Source: Clostridium tepidiprofundi DSM 19306 (GTDB lineage: Bacteria > Bacillota > Clostridia > Clostridiales > Clostridiaceae). Taken from it: a stretch of 64,000 bases of DNA. A program made the position numbers and the translations under genes. Of this stretch, positions 27,853-38,071 are shown piece after piece. Numbering within the stretch: the stretch's first letter is position 1; every line of letters starts with the position of its first letter. Under the pieces are notes generated by a model, which had not been told where the DNA came from, searched no databases, and saw nothing but the letters and a program-made list of their open reading frames with translations. The stretch covers positions 1-64,000 of the forward strand of contig NZ_LTBA01000005.1 in assembly GCF_001594005.1 (NCBI RefSeq), given 5' to 3'.

Positions 27853-28107
27853 GTGGAAAGAAATCAAAGAAAAACGAGAATAGGTAGAGTTGTATCCGAT
27901 AAGATGGATAAAACTATTGTTGTCGCAGTTGAAACTAAGGTTCGTCACCCTTTATATGGCAAAACTGTTAATAGAACAAAGAAATTTAAAGTACATGATG
28001 AAAACAATGAAGCGAGATATAATGATACAGTAAAAATAATGGAAACTAGACCGCTTTCAAGAGAAAAAAGATGGAGACTTGTTGAAATTATTGAAAGAGC
28101 TAAATAG
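27853..28107 (+). CDS. rpsQ: 30S ribosomal protein S17
   Basis: Early 16S rRNA-binding OB-fold protein. It shows [17 protein letters not shown] and the tail [15 protein letters not shown]. 84 residues from a GTG start with AAAGGAGG upstream. Confidence 0.97.
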   Translation: MERNQRKTRIGRVVSDKMDKTIVVAVETKVRHPLYGKTVNRTKKFKVHDENNEARYNDTVKIMETRPLSREKRWRLVEIIERAK

Positions 28108-28150
28108 TTTCAGGGTTTTTCCTTATAATTCTGAAAGGAGGGAATTTTAA

Positions 28151-28519
28151 ATGATTCAACAGCAAACAAGATTGAAGGTTGCGGATAATTCTGGTGCTAA
28201 AGAGATTATGTGCATTAGAGTATTAGGTGGCTCTAAAAGAAAATATGGAAATATTGGTGATGTAATAGTTGCTAGTGTCAAAAGTGCAACACCAGGCGGA
28301 GTTGTTAAAAAAGGTGATGTTGTAAAAGCTGTTATAGTTAGATCTAAAAGAGGTGTAAGAAGAGTAGACGGTTCTTACATAAAGTTTGATGATAATGCAG
28401 CTGTATTGATAAAAGAAGACAAGAACCCAAGAGGAACTCGTATTTTTGGACCAGTTGCTAGAGAATTAAGAGAAAAAGAATTCACAAAAATTATTTCATT
28501 AGCACCTGAAGTATTATAA
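28151..28519 (+). CDS. rplN: 50S ribosomal protein L14
   Basis: Interface protein that contacts 16S rRNA in bridge B8. It begins [19 protein letters not shown] and contains [20 protein letters not shown]. 122 residues, AAAGGAGGG before the ATG. Confidence 0.98.
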   Translation: MIQQQTRLKVADNSGAKEIMCIRVLGGSKRKYGNIGDVIVASVKSATPGGVVKKGDVVKAVIVRSKRGVRRVDGSYIKFDDNAAVLIKEDKNPRGTRIFGPVARELREKEFTKIISLAPEVL

Positions 28520-28537
28520 TGTAGGGAGGTGGCTAAG

Positions 28538-28861
28538 ATGTCAGCTAATAAGATTCATGTTAGAAGAAATGACAAGGTAATGGTTATTTCAGGTAAAGAC
28601 AAGGGTAAAATAAGCGAAGTTATAGCAGTATATCCAAAAAAAGGTAAGGTATTGGTTAAAGATGTTAATGTAGTGTCTAAGCATCAAAAACCTAATAGAC
28701 AAAATATGCAGGGCGGAATTATTCAAAAAGAAGCTCCAATTTACAGTTCTAAGGTTATGTTATATTGTGAAAAATGCAAGAATGTTACAAGAATAAGTCA
28801 TAAGATACTTGAAGATGGAACTAAAGTAAGAGTATGTAAGAAATGTGGCGAAACATTCTAA
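28538..28861 (+). CDS. rplX: 50S ribosomal protein L24
   Basis: Assembly-initiator protein with a KOW domain (RRNDKVMVISGKDKGKISEV). The C-terminus has CEKC and CKKC pairs, so this is a zinc-ribbon form. ATG 28538 has GGGAGGTG 6 bases upstream; a GTG at 28529 lies within that site. 107 residues. Confidence 0.96.
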   Translation: MSANKIHVRRNDKVMVISGKDKGKISEVIAVYPKKGKVLVKDVNVVSKHQKPNRQNMQGGIIQKEAPIYSSKVMLYCEKCKNVTRISHKILEDGTKVRVCKKCGETF

Positions 28862-28882
28862 GCTTTGGAAGGAGGTTAAAAA

Positions 28883-29428
28883 ATGTTACCAAGACTTCAA
28901 GAAAAGTATAATAATGAAGTGGTTCCAGCATTAATGGAAAAGTTCGGATATAAAAATATTATGGAAGTTCCGAAGCTTGAAAAAATTGTGATTAGCATGG
29001 GTGTTGGAGAAGCAAAAGATAATGCTAAAGTATTGGATTCAGCAGTAGCTGATTTGGAAATTATTGCTGGACAAAAGCCAGTTGTTACTAGAGCAAGAAA
29101 GTCAGTTGCTAACTTTAAAGTTAGAGCGGGCATGAAGATAGGTTGTAAAGTAACTTTAAGAAAAAGAAGAATGTATGAATTTGCAGATAAATTTATGAAT
29201 ATTGCTTTACCAAGAGTTAGGGACTTCAGAGGCGTATCTCCAAAATCATTTGATGGAAGAGGAAACTATGCACTAGGAGTTAAAGAACAGTTGATTTTCC
29301 CAGAAATTGATTATGATAAGATTGATAAAATTAGAGGAATGGATATTATCTTTGTTACAACTGCTAAAACTGATGAGGAAGCAAGAGAGCTATTAAGATA
29401 TTTAGGAATGCCATTTGCTCAGCAATAA
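28883..29428 (+). CDS. rplE: 50S ribosomal protein L5
   Basis: 5S rRNA-binding protein of the central protuberance. Motifs include [35 protein letters not shown] and the C-terminal [20 protein letters not shown]. 181 residues with GGAGGTT upstream. Confidence 0.98.
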   Translation: MLPRLQEKYNNEVVPALMEKFGYKNIMEVPKLEKIVISMGVGEAKDNAKVLDSAVADLEIIAGQKPVVTRARKSVANFKVRAGMKIGCKVTLRKRRMYEFADKFMNIALPRVRDFRGVSPKSFDGRGNYALGVKEQLIFPEIDYDKIDKIRGMDIIFVTTAKTDEEARELLRYLGMPFAQQ

Positions 29429-29440
29429 GGAGGGGAGATT

Positions 29441-29626
29441 GTGGCACGTAAAGCGTTGATTCAAAAGTGGAATAAAGAACCAAAATATTCAACAAGAGCG
29501 TATACAAGATGCAGAATTTGTGGAAGACCACATGCTGTATTAAGAAAATATGGAATTTGCCGTATTTGTTTTAGAGAATTAGCTTATAAAGGACAAATTC
29601 CAGGTTGCAGAAAAGCAAGCTGGTAA
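29441..29626 (+). CDS. rpsZ: 30S ribosomal protein S14, zinc-binding type Z
   Basis: Small-subunit head protein. The 61-residue form with [20 protein letters not shown] is the zinc-binding C+ type. GTG start 29441 with AGGAGGGG upstream, 12 bases after rplE. Confidence 0.96.
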   Translation: MARKALIQKWNKEPKYSTRAYTRCRICGRPHAVLRKYGICRICFRELAYKGQIPGCRKASW

Positions 29627-29656
29627 AAATGATTTGTACGAAAGGAGGCAAAATAT

Positions 29657-30055
29657 ATGGTAATGACAGATCCTATCGCAGATTTACTTACACGTGTTAG
29701 AAATGCCAACATAGTTGGTCATAATGTTGTTGAAGTTCCTTCTTCAAGAATTAAGAGATCTATTGTAGATATTATGTTAAATGAAGGATATATAAAAAAT
29801 GTAGAAGAATATAAAGACGGTTCTGTGCCAATGCTAAGAATTACTATGAAATATGGTAAGGATAAGCAAAGAATAATAACAGGATTAAAGAGAATTTCAA
29901 AACCAGGTTTAAGAGTTTACTCAAATAAAGATGAGATTCCTAAGGTATTAAATGGTTTAGGAATTGCGATAATTTCAACTTCTAAAGGAATTATTACTGA
30001 CAAAGAAGCTAGAAAATTAGGAGTAGGCGGAGAAGTTATTTGTTATATCTGGTAG
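29657..30055 (+). CDS. rpsH: 30S ribosomal protein S8
   Basis: Central-domain 16S rRNA-binding protein, and in some bacteria translational regulator of this operon. [15 protein letters not shown] at the start and the tail [11 protein letters not shown] are typical. AAAGGAGG precedes ATG 29657; ATG 29663 is an alternative. 132 residues. Confidence 0.97.
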   Translation: MVMTDPIADLLTRVRNANIVGHNVVEVPSSRIKRSIVDIMLNEGYIKNVEEYKDGSVPMLRITMKYGKDKQRIITGLKRISKPGLRVYSNKDEIPKVLNGLGIAIISTSKGIITDKEARKLGVGGEVICYIW

Positions 30056-30078
30056 TCTAATGAATAGGAGGTGTGATT

Positions 30079-30618
30079 ATGTCAAGAGTTGGTAGACTTC
30101 CAATAGTTATACCTGAAGGTGTTACTGTTACAGTTGATTCTAATAATAAGGTTGTAGCAAAAGGACCTATGGGTGAACTTGAAAAGAATATGCACAAAGA
30201 CATCAAGATTGTTGTTGAGGGAAATAATGTAATTGTTACAAGACCAAGTGACAATAAATTACATAGAGCTCTTCACGGTACAACTAGAGCTATTATAAAC
30301 AATATGGTAATCGGTGTTAGTAAGGGATACAAGAAAACACTAGAATTAGTTGGTGTTGGTTATAGAGCTGAGGTAAAAGGAAAGAAATTAGTTATGAATC
30401 TTGGATATTCTCATCCAGTTGAAGTAGAGCCAGTTGAAGGTGTTACTTTTGAGGTTGAAGGAACTACTAAGGTTCATGTTAAAGGTATAGATAAAGAAGT
30501 AGTAGGAGCAGTTGCTGCTGATGTAAGAAAATGGAGAAAACCTGAACCATATAAAGGCAAGGGTATTAAATACGAGAATGAAGTAATTAGACGTAAAGAA
30601 GGTAAGACAGGTAAATAA
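30079..30618 (+). CDS. rplF: 50S ribosomal protein L6
   Basis: Protein near the sarcin-ricin loop. It shows [16 protein letters not shown] and the C-terminal [19 protein letters not shown] 30079 follows AGGAGGTG; 179 residues. Confidence 0.97.
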   Translation: MSRVGRLPIVIPEGVTVTVDSNNKVVAKGPMGELEKNMHKDIKIVVEGNNVIVTRPSDNKLHRALHGTTRAIINNMVIGVSKGYKKTLELVGVGYRAEVKGKKLVMNLGYSHPVEVEPVEGVTFEVEGTTKVHVKGIDKEVVGAVAADVRKWRKPEPYKGKGIKYENEVIRRKEGKTGK

Positions 30619-30642
30619 TAGATAGAAAGGAGTGAGCTGCTT

Positions 30643-31005
30643 ATGTCAAAGAAGGTTAGTAGATCTCAAGCTAGAGTTAGACGTCACATAAGAATACGTA
30701 AAAAGATAAGCGGAACAGCCGAAAGACCAAGATTAAGCGTATTTAGAAGTGAGAAGAATATATATGCTCAGCTTATTGATGATTCAGTTGGAAACACTAT
30801 CGTTTCAGCTTCAACTAAGGACAAAGATTTCTCAGCAAAGGTTGGAAGCAATAAAGAAGCTGCAAGATTAGTTGGTGAAAGTATTGCTAAGAAGGCTTTA
30901 GATAAAGGAATCACAGAGGTAGTATTTGATAGAGGCGGATATATTTATCACGGAAGAATTAAGGAACTTGCTGATGCTGCAAGGGAAGCAGGACTTAAAT
31001 TCTAA
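30643..31005 (+). CDS. rplR: 50S ribosomal protein L18
   Basis: 5S rRNA-binding protein of the central protuberance. [20 protein letters not shown] and the tail [20 protein letters not shown] are typical. 120 residues; AAAGGAGTG precedes the ATG. Confidence 0.97.
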   Translation: MSKKVSRSQARVRRHIRIRKKISGTAERPRLSVFRSEKNIYAQLIDDSVGNTIVSASTKDKDFSAKVGSNKEAARLVGESIAKKALDKGITEVVFDRGGYIYHGRIKELADAAREAGLKF

Positions 31006-31023
31006 AAGAAGGAGGGGAACGTA

Positions 31024-31521
31024 TTGAGAATCGATCCAAGCAACTTAGACTTAAAAGAAAAAGTTGTTAGCATTAACAGAGTTGCTAAAGTTGTTAAAGG
31101 TGGTAGAAACTTTAGATTCAGTGCACTAGTTGTTGTAGGCGATGAGAATGGGCACGTTGGTGTTGGTACAGGAAAAGCAGCAGAAATACCTGATGCGATA
31201 AGAAAAGGTATTGAAGATGCTAAAAAGAACTTAATTGAAGTTGCAATTGTTGAAAATACAATTCCACACAGAATACATGGTATATTCGGTAGAAGTAAAA
31301 TATTAATTATGCCAGCTGTAGAAGGTACTGGTGTTATCGCTGGTGGACCTGTAAGAGCGGTATTAGAACTTGCTGGTATAAAAGATGTTAGAGCAAAATC
31401 TTTAGGATCTAATAATCCTAAAAACATGGTAAATGCTACAATTAATGGGTTAGATAATTTGAGAACCGTTGAACAGATTGCTAAATTAAGAGGCAAGACT
31501 GTTGAGGAAATCTTAGGATAG
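31024..31521 (+). CDS. rpsE: 30S ribosomal protein S5
   Basis: Fidelity protein at the mRNA entry. N-terminal double-stranded-RNA-binding-like part with [19 protein letters not shown] and GNGHVGVG-like [14 protein letters not shown], and C-terminal [13 protein letters not shown]. 165 residues from TTG 31024, with AAGGAGGGG upstream. Confidence 0.97.
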   Translation: MRIDPSNLDLKEKVVSINRVAKVVKGGRNFRFSALVVVGDENGHVGVGTGKAAEIPDAIRKGIEDAKKNLIEVAIVENTIPHRIHGIFGRSKILIMPAVEGTGVIAGGPVRAVLELAGIKDVRAKSLGSNNPKNMVNATINGLDNLRTVEQIAKLRGKTVEEILG

Positions 31522-31532
31522 GAGGGGTAACC

Positions 31533-31712
31533 TTGGCAAAACTAAGAATTACATTAAAAAAGAGTTTAATTGGTCGTAAAAAAGATCATATAGCTACAGT
31601 TAATGCTCTAGGATTAAAGAAAATTGGTAAAACTGTAGAGCATGAAGGTACTCCTCAAATTAGAGGAATGATCAAAAAAGTAAGTTATCTCCTAGAGGTA
31701 GAAGAAATATAA
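31533..31712 (+). CDS. rpmD: 50S ribosomal protein L30
   Basis: Small 23S rRNA-binding protein, 59 residues. The frame begins [19 protein letters not shown] and continues with [20 protein letters not shown], an unmistakable L30. The start is TTG 31533 with AGGAGGGG 7 bases upstream. It fills the gap between rpsE and rplO. Confidence 0.96.
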   Translation: MAKLRITLKKSLIGRKKDHIATVNALGLKKIGKTVEHEGTPQIRGMIKKVSYLLEVEEI

Positions 31713-31729
31713 ACAGAGGAGGTGTCAGT

Positions 31730-32170
31730 ATGAAACTTCATGAATTAAGACCTGCAGAAGGTTCAAGAAAGTCACGTAAAAGAGTTGGAAGAGGTACTGG
31801 TTCTGGCTGGGGTAAAACAGCAGGAAGAGGTCAAGATGGACAGAATTCAAGATCTGGTGGAGGAGTAAGACCAGGATTTGAAGGAGGCCAGATGCCTTTA
31901 TTCAGAAGAATTCCAAAAAGAGGATTCAATAATATTTTTGCAAAAGAATATGCTACTATTAACGTTGATAGATTAAATGTATTTGAAAATGGTACAGAAG
32001 TAACTCCTGAATTGTTACTAGAAAAGAAAATCATCAAAAAAGTAAAAAGTGGTGTTAAAATATTAGGTAAAGGAAATCTGGAAAAGACATTAACAGTTAA
32101 GGCAACAAAGTTCTCAAAGGCTGCTGCTGAAAAAATAGAAGCAGCTGGAGGAAAAGTTGAGGTGATATAA
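31730..32170 (+). CDS. rplO: 50S ribosomal protein L15
   Basis: Late-assembly 23S rRNA-binding protein. The glycine-rich start [19 protein letters not shown] and [20 protein letters not shown] are diagnostic. 146 residues; AGGAGGTG precedes the ATG. secY starts one base after the stop. Confidence 0.97.
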   Translation: MKLHELRPAEGSRKSRKRVGRGTGSGWGKTAGRGQDGQNSRSGGGVRPGFEGGQMPLFRRIPKRGFNNIFAKEYATINVDRLNVFENGTEVTPELLLEKKIIKKVKSGVKILGKGNLEKTLTVKATKFSKAAAEKIEAAGGKVEVI

Positions 32171-32171
32171 A

Positions 32172-33449
32172 ATGCTATCTACCCTACGTAATGCTTGGAA
32201 AGTTCCTGAGCTTAGAAAGAGAATTTTATTCACATTTATGTTAATTGCGTTTTTCCGAATGGGGAATTTTATTCCTGTTCCAGGAGTTGATACAAGTAAA
32301 TTAGTGCAGTTAACAAACACAGGCAATCTGTTTTCTTTTTATGATATGCTATCAGGTGGTGCATTCAAAAGATTTAGTATATTTGCGATGAGTGTTACGC
32401 CGTATATTAATGCATCCATTATAATGCAGTTATTAACTGTTGCAATACCTTATTTAGAAAATCTTCAAAAAGAAGGTCAAGAGGGTAGAAAAAAGATACA
32501 GAATTATACTAAATATGCTTCAGTAGCATTTGGTATTTTGATGGCTTTTGGTTTTTATGCATTGATTGCAAAATATGGTGCATTAGCAGATTATTCTAAG
32601 TTTACATTGTTCTTAATTGTACTTACAATGACGACTGGTTCTATATTTTTGGTTTGGCTTGGGGAACAGATTACTACATATGGAATTGGTAATGGTGTTT
32701 CGCTTATAATATTCGTAAACATTATTTCAAGATTTCCTGGTTCTGTTGTGCAAATAGCTAACTTACAAAAGACAGGAACAGTTACGTCTGTTGAAGTTGT
32801 TATGTTTATAGTAGTGGCTTTAGCATTATTGCTTTTAACAATTATTGTAAACTTAGCAGAAAGAAGGATTCCTGTTCAGTATGCAGGAAAAGCGTTAGGA
32901 ACTAAAATGGTTAAAGGACAGTCAACGCATATACCTATTAATGTTAATTCAGCAAGTGTTATTGCAATAATATTTGCTTTGTCGGTTATGCAATTTCCAA
33001 ATACATTAAGTGAATTCTTACCGAATTCAGCTTTTACTAATTTTATTAAAACTAGTCCATATAGTGTATTTAGACCTAATTCATGGCTGTATGCATTATT
33101 GTATTCTGTGTTGATAATTCTATTTACCTGGTTTTACACTCAAATTACTTTTAAGCCAGATGAAATGGCAGAGAATATGCATAAGTCTTCAGGATTTATA
33201 CCTGGAATAAGACCTGGCGAGCCAACAGCTAGGTATATTGAAAGAATTTTAACAAACATTGCTGTACTTGGTGGATGTTTTGCAGCAGTTATTGCTGTGT
33301 TCCCAATAATATTAGAAGGCTATACAGATTTTACTGGAATAGCTTTTGGTGGTACAGCGTTATTAATTTTAGTTGGTGTAGCTACTGAGACAGTACGTCA
33401 GTTAGAATCTCAGTTAGTTATGCGTAACTATAGAGGGTTCCTTAAATAA
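32172..33449 (+). CDS. secY: Protein translocase channel subunit SecY
   Basis: Ten-helix membrane channel of the Sec translocon, working with SecE and SecA. The plug and helix 2 region (GGAFKRFSIFAMSVTPYINASIIMQLL), the cytosolic loop QYAGKALGTKMVKGQSTHIP and RPGEPTARYIERIL are typical. 425 residues. It is coupled to rplO. The partner gene secE is not in the window because its usual locus after tuf is missing. Confidence 0.97.
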   Translation: MLSTLRNAWKVPELRKRILFTFMLIAFFRMGNFIPVPGVDTSKLVQLTNTGNLFSFYDMLSGGAFKRFSIFAMSVTPYINASIIMQLLTVAIPYLENLQKEGQEGRKKIQNYTKYASVAFGILMAFGFYALIAKYGALADYSKFTLFLIVLTMTTGSIFLVWLGEQITTYGIGNGVSLIIFVNIISRFPGSVVQIANLQKTGTVTSVEVVMFIVVALALLLLTIIVNLAERRIPVQYAGKALGTKMVKGQSTHIPINVNSASVIAIIFALSVMQFPNTLSEFLPNSAFTNFIKTSPYSVFRPNSWLYALLYSVLIILFTWFYTQITFKPDEMAENMHKSSGFIPGIRPGEPTARYIERILTNIAVLGGCFAAVIAVFPIILEGYTDFTGIAFGGTALLILVGVATETVRQLESQLVMRNYRGFLK

Positions 33450-33469
33450 TACCTTAGGAGATGATGTAC

Positions 33470-34120
33470 ATGAAGATAATTTTGTTAGGTCCTCCTGGAG
33501 CAGGTAAGGGAACTCAAGCTAAGTCTATAAGTAGAAAATATTCTATACCTCATATATCAACGGGAGATATTTTTAGACAAAATATCTCTCTATCAACTGA
33601 ACTTGGTAAAGAAGCCAAAAAATATATTGACAAAGGTCAATTAGTTCCTGACGAATTGACAATCAGCATAGTAAAAGATAGGTTATTAAAGGATGATTGT
33701 AAAAAAGGATTTTTGTTAGATGGTTATCCAAGAACAGTAAAACAAGCTGAGGCATTGGATGGGTTTTTGGCTGAACATGGTTCTAGGTTAAATTTAGCTT
33801 TATTAATAGCAGTTCCTAGAGAATTTATACTTGAGAGGATGACTGGCAGAAGGGTTTGTCCTTCGTGTGGAGCAAGTTATCATATTAAGTTTAATCCACC
33901 GCAGCAAGAAGGAATTTGTGATGTGTGTGGAAGTACGATTATTCAAAGGGAAGATGATACACCAGAAACTGTTAGTAATAGGTTAGATATATATGATAAA
34001 CAAACACAACCACTTATTGATTATTATAAAGATAAGAATTTACTTTCAGTTGTGGATGGAACATATTCTATTAATAATGTATTTAAACAGATTTCAGAGA
34101 GATTGGATTTAATAAAATAA
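33470..34120 (+). CDS. adk: Adenylate kinase, zinc-containing lid
   Basis: Interconverts ATP plus AMP and two ADP. P-loop [11 protein letters not shown] (about 7-17), [13 protein letters not shown] with the AMP-binding Arg, and a LID domain with four cysteines (CPSC and CDVC) that bind zinc, as in Gram-positive enzymes. ATG 33470 fits the family start MKIILLG; TAGGAG lies 9 bases upstream. 216 residues. The methionine aminopeptidase gene that often follows is missing here. Confidence 0.97.
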   Translation: MKIILLGPPGAGKGTQAKSISRKYSIPHISTGDIFRQNISLSTELGKEAKKYIDKGQLVPDELTISIVKDRLLKDDCKKGFLLDGYPRTVKQAEALDGFLAEHGSRLNLALLIAVPREFILERMTGRRVCPSCGASYHIKFNPPQQEGICDVCGSTIIQREDDTPETVSNRLDIYDKQTQPLIDYYKDKNLLSVVDGTYSINNVFKQISERLDLIK

Positions 34121-34334
34121 TTTTCTGAGATTATGGGTAAAGCTACTTAACTAAGCATATATGAAAGTGCTGACATAAGTATGTTGTATATTGTTAAGTG
34201 TATTAGTTAAATGTGCTTATACTAAAAATAAACGTTATATATGTATTATATTAATTAAAATTGGGAAAATATTTACTGTAGAGAGTTGTAATAATTTTCT
34301 TAGGTTAAGAGAGAATTGATAGAGGTGAAATATA
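34121..34334. other. Non-coding interval at the usual place of map
   Basis: The 214 bases between adk and the KOW-domain gene contain stops in all frames I read and no recognisable remnant of methionine aminopeptidase. No terminator or good promoter was found. Confidence 0.4.
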
Positions 34335-34616
34335 TTGGAAGATAAGAGCCTTATTGGAAGAGTGGTATACTCTAAGGTAGGACGAGATAAAGATAGGCAT
34401 TTTGTTGTTGTAGGTATATTGAACAAAGAATTTGTTTATATTGCGGATGGCAAATTAAGAAAGATATCAAAACCTAAGAAAAAGAAATTGAAGCACCTTA
34501 TTTTTACAGATAATGTAGCTGAAGAAATAAGGGAACTTATTTTAAATGGTAGTAAAGTTAGTGATTTAAGAATAAAGAGATTCTTAGAGGCTGAATATGC
34601 CAATAAGGAGGTTTGA
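34335..34616 (+). CDS. KOW-domain RNA-binding protein (L14e-like)
   Basis: Small basic protein of 93 residues, a standard inhabitant of clostridial ribosomal operons between adk/map and infA. The start [21 protein letters not shown] is a KOW-type beta unit related to archaeal and eukaryotic L14e; a lysine-rich stretch ([10 protein letters not shown]) follows. Its ribosomal role is not known to me. TTG start 34335 with AGAGGTG upstream; its end overlaps the leader of infA. Confidence 0.85.
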   Translation: MEDKSLIGRVVYSKVGRDKDRHFVVVGILNKEFVYIADGKLRKISKPKKKKLKHLIFTDNVAEEIRELILNGSKVSDLRIKRFLEAEYANKEV

Positions 34617-34623
34617 TTACCTT

Positions 34624-34842
34624 ATGTCAAAAGATGATGTAATAGAAATGCAAGGTGTAGTAGTTGAAGCTTTACCAAATGCAACGTTTAAAGTTAAACT
34701 GGAAAGCGGTCACCAAATATTAGCGCATATTTCAGGTAAACTTAGAATGAATTTCATTAGAATTTTACCTGGTGACAGAGTTAAAGTAGAGCTTTCTCCA
34801 TATGATTTGACACGTGGAAGAATTGTTTGGAGAGATAAGTAA
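34624..34842 (+). CDS. infA: Translation initiation factor IF-1
   Basis: OB-fold factor that binds the ribosomal A site during initiation. [20 protein letters not shown] and the end [10 protein letters not shown] are typical. 72 residues from ATG 34624; the AAGGAGG site lies about 12 bases upstream, longer than usual. Confidence 0.97.
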   Translation: MSKDDVIEMQGVVVEALPNATFKVKLESGHQILAHISGKLRMNFIRILPGDRVKVELSPYDLTRGRIVWRDK

Positions 34843-34845
34843 TAA

Positions 34846-34971
<126 letters not shown>

Positions 34972-35007
34972 ATAATTGATGTTTTTGAAAGTATTTTATG
35001 GTATTAT

Positions 35008-35049
35008 ATTTTAGGTGCGGCTGTATTAGATATTCTAATAACCTAAAAT
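35008..35049 (+). promoter_or_regulatory. Bulged hairpin in the rpsM leader
   Basis: Outer stem ATTTTAGGT (35008-35016) with ACCTAAAAT (35041-35049); inner stem TATTAGA (35024-35030) with TCTAATA (35034-35040) and a 3-base loop; a 7-base bulge GCGGCTG sits only on the 5' side. All pairs are Watson-Crick. It may be a ribosomal-protein binding leader in front of rpsM-rpsK-rpsD-rpoA; that role is inferred. Confidence 0.5.
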
Positions 35050-35121
35050 TTATATATTTAATTAGTAACTTTAGATTACAATTCAATATTTTAAGAAATA
35101 CCTAGGAGGTGTAAGTAGCAA

Positions 35122-35490
35122 ATGGCAAGAATAGCTGGGGTTGACCTACCAAGAGAAAAGAGAGTAGAGATTGGCTTAACATATATTTTTGGAATTGGAT
35201 TGCCAAAATCTCAAGAAATATTAACTGAAACTGGTATTAATCCTGATACTAGAGTTAAAGATTTAACTGAAGAGGAAGTTTCAGCATTAAGAAGTTATAT
35301 AAATAAAAATGTTATGGTTGAAGGTGACTTAAGAAGAAAGGTTGCTTTAGATATTAAGAGATTAACAGAAATAGGATGTTATAGAGGTATTAGACATAGA
35401 AGAGGCTTACCTGTAAGAGGACAAAAAACTAAGACAAATGCTAGAACTAGAAAAGGTCCTAGAAAAACTATCGCTAATAAGAAAAAATAA
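35122..35490 (+). CDS. rpsM: 30S ribosomal protein S13
   Basis: Head protein bridging to the large subunit and touching P-site t[23 protein letters not shown] and [20 protein letters not shown] are typical. 122 residues, AGGAGGTG upstream. First gene of the alpha segment, behind a 150-base leader. Confidence 0.98.
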   Translation: MARIAGVDLPREKRVEIGLTYIFGIGLPKSQEILTETGINPDTRVKDLTEEEVSALRSYINKNVMVEGDLRRKVALDIKRLTEIGCYRGIRHRRGLPVRGQKTKTNARTRKGPRKTIANKKK

Positions 35491-35512
35491 TTAATTGCGA
35501 GGAGGGATGATC

Positions 35513-35908
35513 GTGGCACCTAAGAAAGTAAAAAGAAGTAGAAGAAGAAAAGAGAAAAAGAATATTGAACATGGATGTGCTCATATTAAATCAACATTTA
35601 ACAATTCAATTGTTACGTTAACTGATACTGCAGGAAACGGATTATCATGGTCAAGTGCTGGAGCTCTTGGATTTAAGGGTTCTAGAAAAGGAACACCATT
35701 TGCTGCACAGATGGCAGCTGAAACTGCTGCAAAGGCAGCTATGGAACATGGCTTAAAGAGTGTAGAGGTTTACGTTAAAGGACCAGGTGCAGGTAGAGAA
35801 GCAGCAATTAGATCACTACAAGCTGCAGGATTAGAAATTACACTAATCAAAGACGTTACACCAATACCACATAATGGATGTAGACCACCAAAAAGAAGAA
35901 GAGTTTAA
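35513..35908 (+). CDS. rpsK: 30S ribosomal protein S11
   Basis: Platform protein at the mRNA exit channel. [19 protein letters not shown] and the basic end [12 protein letters not shown] are typical. Start GTG 35513, since GGAGGG lies 6 bases upstream and touches the in-frame ATG at 35507. 131 residues. Confidence 0.97.
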   Translation: MAPKKVKRSRRRKEKKNIEHGCAHIKSTFNNSIVTLTDTAGNGLSWSSAGALGFKGSRKGTPFAAQMAAETAAKAAMEHGLKSVEVYVKGPGAGREAAIRSLQAAGLEITLIKDVTPIPHNGCRPPKRRRV

Positions 35909-35929
35909 TATATAGGAGGTGTGATTTCA

Positions 35930-36550
35930 ATGGCAAGATATACAGGTGCTGTTTGCAGACAATGCAGAAGAGAGGGTATGAAACTATTCCTAAAAGGTGA
36001 TAGATGTTATACAGACAAATGTGCATTTGCAAGAAGAGGCTATGCTCCAGGACAACATGGCCAAAGCAGAAAGAAAATGTCTAACTATGGATTACAGTTA
36101 AGAGAAAAGCAAAAAGCAAAGAGAATATATGGTATTCTTGAAAAGCAATTTAGAAGATATTATGAAAAGGCTGAAAGAATAAAAGGAATTACTGGTGAAA
36201 ATCTATTACAACTATTAGAAATGAGATTAGATAATGTTGTTTATAGATTAGGATATGGAAATTCTAGAAAAGAAGCTAGACAGTTAGTTACACACGGTCA
36301 CTTTTTAGTAAACGGAAAGAAAGTAAACATTCCATCTTACCAAGTATCAGTAAATGATGTAATATCAGTATGTGAAAAAAGCAGAAGCTATGAAGTATTC
36401 AAGACATTTAATGAAAATCCAAAGACATTACCAAATTGGTTACAGGCTAACCAAGATAGTTTTGAAGGAAAGGTTTTATCTAAACCAAGTAGAGATGAAA
36501 TTGATGTTCCAGTAAATGAAACATTAATTGTTGAGTTATATAGTAAATAA
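35930..36550 (+). CDS. rpsD: 30S ribosomal protein S4, zinc-binding type
   Basis: Primary 16S rRNA-binding protein at the mRNA entry. The N-terminus has CRQC and CYTDKC, so it is the cysteine-containing form; [11 protein letters not shown] and an S4 RNA-binding domain ([20 protein letters not shown]) follow. ATG 35930 follows AGGAGGTG; 206 residues. Confidence 0.97.
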   Translation: MARYTGAVCRQCRREGMKLFLKGDRCYTDKCAFARRGYAPGQHGQSRKKMSNYGLQLREKQKAKRIYGILEKQFRRYYEKAERIKGITGENLLQLLEMRLDNVVYRLGYGNSRKEARQLVTHGHFLVNGKKVNIPSYQVSVNDVISVCEKSRSYEVFKTFNENPKTLPNWLQANQDSFEGKVLSKPSRDEIDVPVNETLIVELYSK

Positions 36551-36613
36551 TTGAAGTGTAGAGTCAGTTGCCCTCAGGTGAGGTATAAATTCCGAATAAA
36601 GGAGGGTTATTAA

Positions 36614-37561
36614 ATGTTAGAAATAGAAAAGCCAAAAATCGAGTGCGTAAAAAGTGCTGAAGATTTTACCTATGGGAAATTTGTTATTGAACCATTGGAA
36701 AGAGGATATGGAATTACATTAGGAAATTCTCTAAGGAGAATATTACTTTCTTCATTACCAGGAGCTGCGGCTAGTTGGGTTAAAATTGATGGTGTACTTC
36801 ATGAATTTTCTACTGTTAAAGGTGTTAAGGAAGATGTTACGGAATTAATACTTAACATTAAGCAATTAGCATTGAAGATGAATGGAGAAGAGTCTAGTGT
36901 AATTGTTATCGATAAACAGGGCGAATGTGAAGTAACTGGTGCGGATATTATTACAGATGGAAGTGTTGAAGTAGTAAATAAGGATTTACATATTGCGTCT
37001 TTAGATAAAGATGGTAGATTGCATATGGAGATCAATGTAAGAAGAGGAAGAGGCTATGTATCACAGGCAAGAAACAAAGATGATGAAATGCCTATAGCAA
37101 CTATACCTGTTGATTCCATATATACTCCAGTTAAAAAAGTAAACTTTAAAGTTGAAAATACAAGAGTAGGTCAGATAACTGATTATGACAAATTAGAGCT
37201 TGAAGTTTGGACTGATGGAACTATTAAGCCAGAAGAAGCAGTAAGTCTTTCAGCTAAAATTCTTATTGAGCATTTCAAATTGTTTATGACATTAACTGAT
37301 CATGCAGATGATGTTGAAATAATGGTTGAAAAGGAAGAAGATAAGAAAGAAAAAGTTCTTGAAATGACTATAGAGGAACTTGATTTATCAGTTAGAAGCT
37401 ACAATTGTTTAAAGAGAGCAGGTATAAATACTGTTCAGGAATTAACTGAGAGAACTATGGATGATATGATGAAAGTAAGAAATCTTGGTAAGAAGTCTCT
37501 TGAAGAAGTTCAGAACAAACTCAGAGAACTAGATTTGAGCTTAAAAAAGAGTGAGGATTAA
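36614..37561 (+). CDS. rpoA: RNA polymerase alpha subunit
   Basis: Dimerises to start polymerase assembly and contacts UP elements and activators. N-terminal assembly domain (about 1-230) with [19 protein letters not shown]-terminal domain (about 250-315) with [16 protein letters not shown] and [12 protein letters not shown]. 315 residues; AAAGGAGGG upstream. Confidence 0.98.
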   Translation: MLEIEKPKIECVKSAEDFTYGKFVIEPLERGYGITLGNSLRRILLSSLPGAAASWVKIDGVLHEFSTVKGVKEDVTELILNIKQLALKMNGEESSVIVIDKQGECEVTGADIITDGSVEVVNKDLHIASLDKDGRLHMEINVRRGRGYVSQARNKDDEMPIATIPVDSIYTPVKKVNFKVENTRVGQITDYDKLELEVWTDGTIKPEEAVSLSAKILIEHFKLFMTLTDHADDVEIMVEKEEDKKEKVLEMTIEELDLSVRSYNCLKRAGINTVQELTERTMDDMMKVRNLGKKSLEEVQNKLRELDLSLKKSED

Positions 37562-37573
37562 GGAGGGAGAGCA

Positions 37574-37915
37574 ATGGCAGGATATCGTAAGTTGGGGCGT
37601 CCAACTGACCAAAGAAAATCAATGTTGAGAAATCTTGTTACTAGTCTTTTGAAACATGGTAAAATAGAAACTACTGTAACAAGAGCTAAAGAAACTAGAA
37701 AATTAGCTGAAAAAATGATTACTCTTGCAAAAAGAGGAGATTTAGATGCTAGAAGACAGGTTCTTTCATTTGTAACAGAAAAAGAGGTTGTAAATAACCT
37801 TTTTAGTGATATTGCTCCTAAGTATGTTGATAGAAACGGTGGATATACAAGAATGTATAAGATGGGTCCAAGAAGAGGAGACGCAGCTGAAGTTGTAATA
37901 TTAGAATTAGTTTAA
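37574..37915 (+). CDS. rplQ: 50S ribosomal protein L17
   Basis: Tunnel-exit protein. It begins [20 protein letters not shown] and ends with the typical [14 protein letters not shown]. 113 residues. Last gene of the ribosomal operon, 12 bases after rpoA and followed by a terminator. Confidence 0.98.
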   Translation: MAGYRKLGRPTDQRKSMLRNLVTSLLKHGKIETTVTRAKETRKLAEKMITLAKRGDLDARRQVLSFVTEKEVVNNLFSDIAPKYVDRNGGYTRMYKMGPRRGDAAEVVILELV

Positions 37916-37919
37916 CCTG

Positions 37920-37957
37920 CGGGGGATTAAGTAAGATTAAACTTAGTCCCCGTTTTA
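37920..37957 (+). terminator. Terminator of the ribosomal operon
   Basis: CGGGG at 37920 onward with TTAAGT pairs with ACTTAGTCCCCG, ending in GTTTTATT, directly after rplQ. One bulged base in the stem. Confidence 0.8.
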
Positions 37958-38071
37958 TTAAACTGTTTATCAAAAATGCGGAGAAATGATATTGATGACT
38001 TACTTCTAATATTATTAATAAGTGAGATAGATATCACGTGAGTAGTAATATAAGTTTAAAATGAAGTAGGA

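Noticed and set aside
31002-31496. Minus-strand frame of 164 codons opposite rpsE
   Set aside because: It is the mirror of a highly conserved ribosomal gene and has no ribosome site or recognisable protein.
33461-33469. Upstream ATGs of adk as the true start
   Set aside because: The family begins at [14 protein letters not shown], and the ATG at 33461 touches the ribosome site.
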